A DNA stretch of 64,000 bases from Armigeres subalbatus (Eukaryota > Arthropoda > Insecta > Diptera > Culicidae). Location of the stretch: NCBI RefSeq assembly GCF_024139115.2, contig NC_085141.1, positions 32,441,242-32,505,241 of the forward strand, written 5' to 3'. Shown piece by piece: positions 55,276 through 64,000 of this stretch. The number at the start of each line of letters is the position of its first letter. Within the stretch, counting starts at the first letter, position 1. The notes under the pieces are model-generated. The model saw nothing but the letters and a program-made list of their open reading frames with translations, ran no database searches and had not been told where the DNA came from. A program made the position numbers and the translations under genes.

Positions 55276-55906
55276 ATCCTCACATTTGCTATCTAGCTTC
55301 CAATGAAGACATTTTTGGAATCCCTTTCAATTTTTACCTTTTTTGCTTTTCTGAGAAGATTTTTTTGTACATGCCTTCTATATGTTCCTGAATTAAAATC
55401 ATTTGTTTCTTTGAAACAAATCAGAAAATAGGCATATTTCCATATCATATCATTTGTTATAATTATATTTTCAATATCAAAGTGAATTTGTTTCAAATAC
55501 CTACCATACATTTTATTTAATAATTCATGAGATTTATTGATAGATTAATACGTAACACACCTGCGTAACGTATACAAAGTGAAATTATAGACACTTCCGA
55601 AGGAAGGGTCAAAAACTCTATCAACTTGAGCCACATTTGAAATTTCATCCGAATTTGCTGAAAATTTGACCTAAGGCAAGAATTGTGATTCTGGGCTGAC
55701 CGGTTGAATTTCTGATACTTTTTAGAAATATGAAGAGGTATCATGTATCACGTAAACAGTTAGGATCTTATAAGGGAATGGCGATTGTCCACTTTTCGGA
55801 TTTTTTTTATTTATGCGGTAATAGTCCACTCTAACTAATCAAAAACTGTCCATGGCTATATGGATAATCCCTTTTACACGACTCGTATTAGTTCGAAATA
55901 TTCTGC

Positions 55907-56180
55907 ACGCTAAAAATGAACTACTCAAAATTGAGTCGAATCCGACTCATTTTCATTAAAAACGGGACAACTCAAAATTTGAGTAAAAGATACTACTTCA
56001 ATAAAATGATAATTGCACTTAAACTAGGAGTCTGTTTGTCATAAAATGCACTTAGATAGATAGATAAACTTGATTTGCATCTGTCGTATTAAAAATTGAT
56101 GGAAGGCCAAGCTTAACTTTCGCGAAATCATCATTTTATTGAAGTAGTATCTTTTACTCAAATTTTGAGCATTCTATTCG
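55907..56180. mobile_element. Foldback MITE with ACTCAAAATTTGAGT ends
   Basis: CTCAAAATTTGAGTAAAAGA and TACTACTTCAATAAAATGAT at about 55970-56012 are mirrored at about 56128-56172. An extra ACTCAAAATTGAGTCG lies further left at 55923. Loop about 115 bp. No coding. Confidence 0.8.
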
Positions 56181-56498
56181 ATTCCGTCTACAGCACTCGA
56201 AAGTATCTTCCACGTGACCCCGCTACAGATATGCATCTAACACAATAATTTATCGTAAATTATCCTTCACTGAGTCTGATGAAAGCACATTATATGACCT
56301 GCAATTGTTACACCCATTTTGTTTTTGCCACTTTTCCTATAGTAGCATTATGCCATTTACAATATTTTCCACACAGGTCCCTTCACGGAATGAGTGGATG
56401 TCTGGTAATCTGGGAATAAGCATCGTGGATAGCATTTTTTATTACACTTACGGCTTTACTTCCGAAGGAGAAGCAGATGCAGACGTCCATTCGCTTAC
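56181..56498. other. Non-coding stretch
   Basis: Nothing recognised. Confidence 0.5.
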
Positions 56499-56500
56499 GT

Positions 56501-56835
56501 AGAGATGTCGCAAATTAATCGATTACTTCGATTAATCGATTCATCGTTGTGATAATCGATTAATTTTGAATCGATTATTACCCAAAGATTAATCGATTCA
56601 ATAATCGAGATGAATCGTGAGTAATCGATTAGTTACTAATCGATTGATCAGAATTTTACGACATCATAAGGATGTCGAAAATTAATTGATTATTTCGATT
56701 AATCGATTCATCGTTGTGATAATCGATTAATTTTAAATCGATTACTATACAATGATTAATCGATTCAATAATCGACAAGAATCAAGAGTAATCGATTAGT
56801 AACTAATCGATTAATCGGGATTTTACGACATCTCT
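56501..56835. repeat. Tandemly duplicated AATCGATT-rich element
   Basis: Ends AGAGATGTCG and CGACATCTCT are inverted. The interior is two direct copies with a period of 167 bp (56504 and 56671), each made of GATTAATCGATTCATCG, GATAATCGATTAATTTT and AATCGATTAGT, dense in the palindrome ATTAATCGAT/AATCGATT. The copies differ by about 10 percent. Confidence 0.88.
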
Positions 56836-57539
56836 ACGCTTACGCTGAAACTGTAAAACAAGATTGCACTTGTACTGAGCTGCACTGTAGGGGACCTTAA
56901 TTTTTTGTTTTTCTATTTTAGCTTTCATATCTCTATGAGATTCTTTTGACAATACATTCAAACCTTATTTTATATCACTTAATGGAAGGATGATAAAAAT
57001 GTAAAAGTAAACTCTGTCTTCAGCTAAAGTGTTTCGAAGTAGCTCTCCTATCAGGAAAACAACTGGCATGGGAGATTGAAGACAAGTCGAGTCAAGTACA
57101 AGACGCTAAATACAGCCTTTCAGTTGGAGTCGAAATTTGAATTGGTAAGGATAACAATGTGGTGGAGTTCAATGCGATAGTACGAAACTCTTACAGGTGA
57201 AAATATTTTAGCATTAGCATTGTTACGGTGGGATTCGTAGCTTGGACACTAGTGATACTCATGTTTTACTTTTGAGATCCTTATTTAGAATGGTTATTCA
57301 TAATGGTTAACAAATGAAAAGTATTATAATTATACAATTTATTAACTGAATACACGCTGGATCAGAGATTCCGAAAGTTTGATCATGCATCCATTATCCA
57401 AATGATAATCACTGGTCGGCAGTAAATTTGTAGTCGCGTTGTGTTGAATTTGCAGTTTTCGACCTCTGGAATCGACTGGTTCCCGGCGTTAGTTGATTGA
57501 TTGGGAAAATCCCAGATTGTTTGGTCGCAGAATTTAAAT
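56836..57539. other. Non-coding stretch, LTR-like start not confirmed
   Basis: TGTTACGGTGGGATTCG at 57229 recalls the start of some insect LTRs, but no matching second LTR, terminal CA or primer site could be placed. No gene. Confidence 0.35.
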
Positions 57540-58300
57540 TTTCGAAAAAGAATTCACGTGTCTTGGAGGGACTCGAACCCTCAACCTCCAACTCTCTAGA
57601 TAGGCGTGATAACCCCTTCACAACAAGACCCCTTAAAGGTCACGTTTGCGGAAAAGCCATCAGAATCCGAGTACCAACCTCCACCGCGGTTAGCTCTTTT
57701 TTGCAAATTGAATATCTTTCGGAGGCTTGATTTGTCCAATCTCCACATCTGCTTTACTGTTGTATATCCACAGTCAAGCGAGTGCACATTGTTCATTAAA
57801 CGAGGGGCACTCTATGCCCCCAGTCAAGTCAAGTGCACATTGGGCATTAAACGGGGGCACTCTATGCCCCCAACAACGGGCTGGGCGGATTTGTATAGAG
57901 TGCGAATCAATCACACTCTGCTGTGCCAAAGGCTTGCTTGGCTAAAGCATTTGATGAGTTTGATTGCCCTACGCATGCGGTTGCGTGTACTCAGACGACT
58001 AATGACGGTGGAAGACCGACACTTGATTACAATTAATTGCATATTATTCGGCAACTCGGCCGTACGAAAACCATTTTTTTTGTTAAATATCTTGTCTGCC
58101 CGAGTAGTACATTTATCATATACCAGTCACTGTGACTCATATGCGACCAAATCCAATCACATTGGAGTTGCTGCAACAAAATCGATCCGAACTGTGCTAC
58201 TAGGGTGTGCATACGCACAGCACATGTTTCGAAATGGACAAATTGATATGAAATTAGCGAAAAAAAATCCACGTGTCTTGGAGGGACTCGAACCCGGATC
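57540..58300 (-). repeat. Repeat family with tRNA-like head (minus copies)
   Basis: Reverse complement of the 7860-8390 repeat: GTGTCTTGGAGGGACTCGAAC (57558) with the full tRNA-like part to 57630, CGTTTGCGGAAAAGCCATC, GATTTGTCCAATCTCC, GAGTGCACATTG and GGCTTGCTTGGCTAAAGC to about 57950. A direct duplication GAGTGCACATTGNNCATTAAACG...CACTCTATGCCCCC lies at 57780-57870. A second partial copy (58190-58297) ends in the B box. A 232-codon plus frame over these blocks is not protein-like. Confidence 0.75.
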
Positions 58301-58310
58301 CTGAAGGAAA

Positions 58311-58640
58311 CCTTGGTTGATTTGGTAAACCATTTGATTCAAACTCCAGGACAATTTGGAGATCTTAAAACATCTTACATGCCAGGATTTAAGACTGAAG
58401 TGAAAGACAAATAATCGGAGGGCATAATTGGGTTGATACCGCGGCTGAGGACATCATGGAAGCTTTGGTTGATTCATTAGACCATTTGATTCAAACTCCA
58501 GGACAATTTGGAGATCTTACAACACCTCATATGTTTTGTTTTGAGACGCAAGTGAAAGACAAATACTCAGAGGACATAATTGAGTTGATACCATGGCTTA
58601 GGACATCATGAAGGCTTTGGTTAATTCAATAGACCTCATG
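58311..58640. repeat. Tandem repeat, period about 152 bp
   Basis: ACCATTTGATTCAAACTCC followed by GGACAATTTGGAGATCTT occurs at 58328 and 58480. GTGAAAGACAAATA, GGACATAATTGAGTTGATACC and GACATCATGGAAGCTTTGG follow in each unit. There are two units plus the start of a third near 58600. No coding signature. Confidence 0.85.
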
Positions 58641-60164
58641 GTTTTTTTTTTCAATTAAAAAAAAGAGTAAACAGGACGTAGCGAAACTTTATGAATTCCA
58701 TGGACCAACTTCTTCGAATCATCGTACTTGAATACAAAACAAGTCTATCACACTTGAATGCAAGTGTGAAAAAAGCAAAATCGGATGGGCATCTATGCTA
58801 ATTCTCTTCATTCTCTCTCATTTTTTGTTAGGGACCTGTGTAACGGGCTGTGTAAAACATATCGAAATGCGTCATCATTACCGGTGAGCCATTTTAAAAG
58901 TAATTTATCTTGGAGTATAGCCCTCGAACGGTGTTCTATATATCGTGAGTGTTTACAGAGATAATAAAGTGAGAGACTTTGTTTTATTTTGCTTTGGGTT
59001 CAATCTCTGAGCGTGGACTTCCCAATTTCAGGTAAGGGAAAAAACGGGATGAAGCTAGAAATTGTAATATTACGACGGGACAGTGTTATAGGGTTCCTAA
59101 AACGATACTGTCCTGTATGGTCAGCCTACTCCCTCCATATATTATTCATATAAACTTCCAACGAGCTCTGCACTGCCAAAAACGTTGACCGATTTGGCTT
59201 AAACAATTTCCAGATTATCAGGAATCAGAGCATAAAATATTCACTTTCATGAAGCACATTCGCTCCGAGTTTTGACAATCGTGTTTTGTTAAGAAAATTA
59301 TTTTGAGCTTTCTAGTGGAATTAAATGGGATTGTACAAACTTGTCTTATAAGATCGTGTTTCGACTATCCAGGTTTTTATGAGACGATGCCATAATGCTT
59401 TGGATCACCCCTATTGACATATGCTGTGTCCACTAGCAACCATATAACCAGAGACCGGCGGAGTGAAAAACTGTCGAAATGGCAACGTTAAAAATGCATG
59501 AAATCGTGAAAATAATACTGGCAGCACTTGAACTTTTTGCTTGCTTTTTATGGATGCAAAAAAGTAAACAAGTCGAAATGGAACCGCTTTTGGAAACATT
59601 GGAATAGGATTGGAAACAAGATGGCGTCTTCGCCAATCTTTTATTCTAGTATTTCTAGTGTCCACTATATTTTTAATAAATAGATTCTAGCAATCTGTGA
59701 CTTGTTCATGTTTTCGAAAATAACATTTAAATTGTCATAATATTACTCGAAATGCCTCCCCAAGCACAACGCGCAACATATTTGAAATAACTGTTTGTTC
59801 CTATTTAATTGCATTGAAGACACTGGCAATACATCGAGTCACATCAAAGCCACTTTTTAGTTTCAGAAATACACATCGTTTCATTTACGTTTAAGTGGCG
59901 TCGCAATATGCCATGCATCTGACTTCTTGGATGATTTGGAATTCAATGTGTTGTATATCAGAAACAAAACAGATATGTTGCAGAATTGATAACACTTTGG
60001 TTCATTGCTGTTACGAGAATGTTTCTGATATGTTGCAAAGCACTTTGAGCTTAGCTGAGCAGTATTTTATTTTTGACAGTCGCCTGCATGTTCCATATAA
60101 GGTGCAACAAAGTTACAAATGACTCTGTTGTTTATGTAGTGCACTTGTAGCAGTATCTTCAAAT
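58641..60164. other. Long non-coding stretch
   Basis: No coding or repeat family recognised. Minus frames at 59411-59665 are short and without family pattern. Confidence 0.45.
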
Positions 60165-60372
60165 AGAATTGATGGTGTGCAGGTTATGGTAGAAGGTTGT
60201 AAATATCAAGGTCCATGGTTCGATTCCCGGTTGGTTTTCGTGTTTTTATTTTCATTGTAGGCGCAAGATGTTGCAAATAGGCTCCACCTCTTGCGCTTTT
60301 TGTGTCACAAAGAAGTTGCAAATACGACTTGTTGTGCATAACCCAGACCTTTAGTAAGTCACACGACACCAC
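60165..60372 (+). mobile_element. Possible tRNA-derived SINE
   Basis: A strong B box (ATGGTTCGATTCCCGG at 60217) follows a weak A-box-like GTTATGGTAGAAGG, with TTGCAAATAGGC / GTTGCAAATACG duplicated in the body. One copy only in this window, so family status is unproved. Confidence 0.45.
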
Positions 60373-60464
60373 AGTTGAGATTACTCACTGAGGAACAAGT
60401 GGTGTTGCTTGGGTCTGGAACATGGTTCAAAATTACATCGCAAAAATTTCTCTAAAATACATAT

Positions 60465-60700
60465 TTCTCGGATACTTATTCAAAAGGACGTATGTGATTT
60501 TATAAACAAAGATTTATACGTCGGTTTGTCCAATCTGATGGCACTCCCCCGCAAACCAACACCACCAACAGGTAGCCGAAGGCTTCCTCTACCTGTCTGT
60601 GGTGATGGTATGCGTGGGAGTGCTATCAGATTTGAAAAATCGACGTTTGAATCTTGGTTTACAAAATCACATACGTCCTTTTGAATAAGTACCCGAGATT
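60465..60700. mobile_element. Hairpin MITE
   Basis: TCTCGGATACTTATTCAAAA, GGACGTATGTGATTTT and CTGATGGCACTCCC on the left are mirrored by GGGAGTGCTATCAG, AAAATCACATACGTCC and TTTTGAATAAGTACCCGAGA on the right. Arms about 90 bp, loop about 55 bp with CTACCTGTC/GACAGGTAG-like pairing. No coding. Confidence 0.85.
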
Positions 60701-61464
60701 TATCATTTTTATTTCTTTTGGGTTTTCACGACAATAAAAGTCTGCCAGGTTTGTGCAGTATTCATGTGAATTAGATCCACGGTTTCGTTTTTCATGGAAC
60801 AAAGACACGCATCTTTCATAATAGATTGATTTTTTTTTGCTGTGGCATCATTTTGATAAATTTATCAGTTTCGATGGATCATTGTGTGATTCCTCCAGGG
60901 TTGTTAACGTTAATCAACGATTAACGCCGTTATCGTTAATTTTCTTGTGGTTCAACGTCAACGACGTTGCGTTGAACTACTTGGATTGTAACGTTAACGA
61001 TAACGAGATGCGTTGAATGAACGTCAACGGACATCGATAATCTGCACGATATTTTTTCTCCTTAGGTCCTGCCCAATAAACAATCAAAACGTTTCTAAGC
61101 CAATGCGGTTTCCATGGACCATAGATTTTTTTCATTGTCAATCATAGTTCACCACAAAAAAAAACCAACTACAGTCTTATTAATCAGATCAAGTTTTGCC
61201 ATGGAAAACCAATTTGCGATTGAAGCTACTTGTACGTCTTACAGAGGTCATTCAATATGTGCCCATCAAAAACATGGGTAGGCCGCTGGTGCAAAATTGT
61301 AAATGAAAAAACAGCTCTGCGAAATATATGAATACGAAAATAGTGTATCGATCCATCCATCCGTCCATCCATTGAGAATACTAAGCGAAAAAAATCTTTC
61401 ACTGGGCATTTCGTTGTCATGAATACAATTTGATGGTTACATCTTTCATTCTAAAAAATCCGGG
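60701..61464. other. Non-coding stretch with a GTTAACG-rich patch
   Basis: At 60903-61030, TTAACGTTAATCAACG, GTTGCGTTGAAC and AACGTTAACGATAACG repeat GTTAACG/CGTTAAC in both orientations, resembling a short decayed element. CATCCATCCGTCCATCC lies at 61350. No gene. Confidence 0.55.
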
Positions 61465-61476
61465 TTTATACAATCC

Positions 61477-61570
61477 AGCTTTTTATTATAGCCACGGATC
61501 AACTATGGCATTATCATTTTGACACATGCTGTGTACAGATTTATAGCGGAATTTTAGTTGCCTAGGAAGC
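61477..61570. repeat. Dispersed repeat (partner at 24325)
   Basis: TCCAGCTTTTTATTATAGC and GGATCAACTATGG match 24325-24360 in the same orientation, with weaker similarity for about 60 bp more. Confidence 0.65.
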
Positions 61571-61665
61571 CTGTCGAATGTTTTTCATGTCAAACAAATT
61601 AGTGTTTGGTTTGAGAACGAATTCTTATAACTCTTTAAAATTTAATTTGTGTTAAATAATATATG

Positions 61666-62533
61666 TTTTTGACCCTTCCTTCGGAAGTGTCTATAATTTC
61701 ACTTTGTATGCGTTACGCTGGCGTGTTACGTATTAATCTATCAATAAATCTCTTAAATTATGAAATAAAATGCATGGTATTTGAAACAAATTCACTTTAG
61801 TATTGAAAATATAATTATAACAAATGATTTGGTATGAAAATATGCTTATAATTTTGAATGGTTTCAAAGAAACAATTGATTTTAATTGAGGAACAGATAG
61901 AAGCATGTACCAAATAATCTTCTCAGAAAAGCAAAAACGTAAAAATTTAAAGGAATTTCAAAAAAATTTTCAGTGGAAGCTAGATAGCAAATGTGAGCAT
62001 GTTTTGAGTCACTAATAGACCACTTTTATGCATGTATGTGTGCGTATGTGTGAAAATTCTGAAATTTACTACCTTATAAATCTCACTCATTTTTAAGGTA
62101 TTAAAAAAGTTTAGTTTTACCAAATTAGGCATTTATAAGGCAGAATACATGTTATTTTTGAACGCTATTGAGTTTCGTTCCGATCAATGACGGATTTAAT
62201 TAGTTCTGGATTAATTAATATCGAGGTCTCTGGAAATTACGAGTACAGTATATGCTACCAACGTTACGATAGTTATTAATCATGTTACAATAGCTATTCA
62301 ATCCGACGAGCGCCTGATAGATATGCAGCAGGACGTACAGCGCGTTATCAATTCGTTTTGTTGTCACTCAACCCATAGCATCCGCCTTTGGGTAGGCAAT
62401 TATTTTGTAACTTAACACGGCCAATCGCTGTGGGAATCTGAGCAGTTTTATCTCGTTTTAAATACTGGAGTCTGGAAATATTTCCTAATGACTAAGGAAG
62501 GGTCAAAATCTCACTGTAGGTGGATAAATCTGG
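61666..62533 (-). mobile_element. DNA element, minus copy (partner at 53617)
   Basis: Begins TTTTGACCCTTCCTTCGG and ends AAGGAAGGGTCAAAATCTC followed by the complement of the CCAGAT-TATCCACCTA head. It aligns in reverse with the interior of 53617-55615 but lacks the two insertions, so its 870 bp show the ancestral form. A CATGTATGTGTGCGTATG tract at 62028 matches the TGCA/CACA tract at 54633. Confidence 0.85.
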
Positions 62534-63420
62534 ATTTATTATTTCAGATGGATTGACTTGTCAGTTATAAGCATGCAGCTATAGACCTTGTACGCCGAAT
62601 GTGCATTGAAGAGTGGCCATCACCCTGGCTTCGCACTTACAAAATCCTTCGCCTATTTTTTTTTTCAAATCATCTGATGGCTCCGATAGATCGGATTAGC
62701 CAGGACTCAAGCCAATATAAATTGCTGTTTGACAGTCAAAGTGTGTTTTAAGATTTTTGTTATACATGTTGGAAAAAGATTTTAAAAAAGAAAACAATGT
62801 GGTTCGCTTTTATTTTGAATTTCTAAGTAATACTAAATAAAGTTTAAACCATTTTTAAATTGAACGATTAACAAACAAACGGAGCTCAAATAAAAAAGCA
62901 ATCAGATTAAAAATGGTCTGTGGTACCCGTAAGCCCATGTATTCCAAAAGGAATTTTGATAGGCATTATTAATATATTTGTTAAAAGTGCCATCATAATT
63001 TTTATGAAATGTCCATAATAGCAGAGGATTTTGATCTTCCGGAGAGTAACAAGTGACTTACAAGTCAATGAGAAGTCCTTACAAGTGCTAACCAGGAAAT
63101 GTGATAAGTCATGGAATTAGCCAACGATTACATTTATTGAAAGTCTCGCTAATAAAGACATAAAAAAAATATGAAAGTTATAACTGTTTGTTTGAACATG
63201 TTCATGCAGGTCATATTAAAAAAAAATCTGTCTGAAATTTGAAAGTCTGGCATTTCGGGTGGTTTTTATTTTTCTCTTTTTGCTGCCAAAAAGTCTGGCA
63301 GTGCCAGATATATCTGGCATAATGGCAACCCTGCTGACGGGTAATAATGGAGGAGCTCCATACTAGCAGGTGTCCAAAAATTGTATTACGCTAAGGACAT
63401 TATTTATATACATTGAGTTC
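62534..63420. other. Non-coding stretch
   Basis: AT-rich, nothing recognised. Confidence 0.5.
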
Positions 63421-64000
63421 AAAAAGAATCCTTAACCTTTTGTCTGTGCTCTGGGGTCAATATGACCCCAGGCCACTTTGAGTGGCTGCCATTTTTTTAG
63501 TTTTCAACCGATTCTCCTAATTTTTGGTAGTTTGATAAAACTCGCCGAGATCTGTCTCCTAGGTGCAAATTCGCTTGAAAAATCTTGAAAATATACGCTA
63601 CAGTGTACTTTTTTCAAAAAACTTACGTTGTCTGTGCTCTGGGGTCAAATTGACCCCAAATTGAAATTCCTATAACTTTCTTAATGTTTGACCAATTTTG
63701 GATTTTTGGGGCTGTTTCGAAAGATAATTTAATCATCTTTCAGGTCGTTACCAAAGATTGACTATAGGTGGGCGGGTACATAGCGGGAGGTTATCGTAAA
63801 AAGGGTACAAAACAGTGATTTTCATGCTTGTTTTACTTATATCAGAATATCCTACCTATTTTAAACTGCACCTTTTCAAAAAGGTTATACAGGAAGGCGT
63901 GTACTTTGACATGAGGCATTGATTAGTTTAGAGCTTGATCGTTAGGTGGTGGTATATTTAAATTCATTATTTTAGACTACTCAAGTAATTCCGATATATG
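63421..64000. repeat. Partial element with duplicated GGGGTCA palindromes
   Basis: TGTCTGTGCTCTGGGGTCAA followed by T-TGACCCCA occurs at 63441-63472 and 63630-63659, 189 bp apart. Each forms the near-perfect palindrome TGGGGTCAAATTGACCCCA. Both are followed by similar text about CAATTTTTGG. It probably continues beyond the window. Confidence 0.65.

Larger units (their letters stand above)
53617..55615 (+). mobile_element. DNA element, plus copy, interrupted by Feilai and a hAT-like fragment
   Basis: Starts CCAGATTAATCCACCTACAG then GAGATTTTGACCCTTCCTT and ends ACACTTCCGAAGGAAGGGTC, so GACCCTTCCTT/AAGGAAGGGTC form inverted repeats. A reverse-complement copy at 61666-62533 matches along its length (GGTAGGCAATTATTTTG, GTTTTACCAAATTAGGC, ATCTAGCTTCCA, GTTATAATTATATTTTCAAT). 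Removing the Feilai (53725-54014) and the hAT-like fragment (54705-55275) leaves about 1.1 kb. No transposase. Confidence 0.82.

Noticed and set aside
57229..57530. Possible solo LTR starting TGTTACGG
   Set aside because: No terminal CA partner, no target duplication, no primer-binding site and no second copy could be placed.
57606..58304. A 232-codon plus frame
   Set aside because: It overlaps the minus-strand tRNA-like repeat copies; the related 7839-8387 minus frame is the same repeat read the other way. No protein family pattern.

Overview
The window reads as an intron or intergenic stretch of a mosquito chromosome, most likely an Aedes species (Aedes aegypti is the best guess). The sequence is AT-rich with spliceosomal exon signals and almost no open coding sequence. 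It carries three copies of the tRNA-derived SINE family I recognise as Feilai (near 17650, 20775 and 53725), many TA-, TTAA- or 8-bp-flanked inverted-repeat elements, and degenerate LINEs of several clades (R1-like, Jockey, RTE, LOA, I). There are no bacterial operons, CRISPR arrays or phage genes. All database-type assignments come from motif recognition, not from searches.

Host gene content is minimal. The one convincing host exon is on the minus strand at 14593-13818. It has a strong splice acceptor, a 5' UTR, an ATG in a Kozak-like context and 139 codons ending in a first transmembrane helix with the class A GPCR Asn 1.50, followed by a GT donor. It looks like the first coding exon of a c-opsin (pteropsin)-like receptor. 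The flanking DNA on both sides would then be intron, now filled by transposons.

Layout. 1-7.8 kb: one dead R1-like LINE (+), cut by two MITEs (1038-1162, 1809-2029), a ~1 kb retroposed insertion with a 22-bp target duplication (2336-3325), and a 3.5 kb element holding a higher-order tandem array (3697-7166). 7.8-13.7 kb: a repeat containing a tRNA-like cloverleaf, a hAT-like element (9284-10698), MITEs and a Jockey-clade LINE remnant. 13.8-14.6 kb: receptor exon. 15.2-18.35 kb: minus-strand RTE LINE interrupted by a Feilai copy. 18.4-20.8 kb: SINEs and a GGATTTGGATT minisatellite. 21-30.5 kb: hAT-like foldback elements and a LOA-like LINE remnant. 31.6-37.8 kb: a Tigger/pogo-type transposon whose broken transposase is split by a MITE and a 3.5 kb insertion with a 23-bp target duplication. 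38-41.9 kb: a MITE split by a hAT element that carries a giant GGAATTCC-type minisatellite. 43-46.7 kb: RTE 3' tail and I-clade RNase H remnant. 47.3-52.1 kb: a second pogo-type element holding five nested insertions. 53.6-64 kb: two inverted copies of one ~0.9 kb DNA element (53617 and 62533), SINE-like repeats, hairpin MITEs and a repeat with GGGGTCA palindromes.

The genes do not form a pathway. The biological content is layered transposition, in which target-site duplications and interrupted reading frames let the insertion order be read. I see no convincing undescribed cellular system. The most notable items are the receptor exon with its long Gly/Ser-rich leader, the higher-order array inside a LINE, the hAT element with an expanded minisatellite, and a shared terminal motif joining several otherwise different elements.
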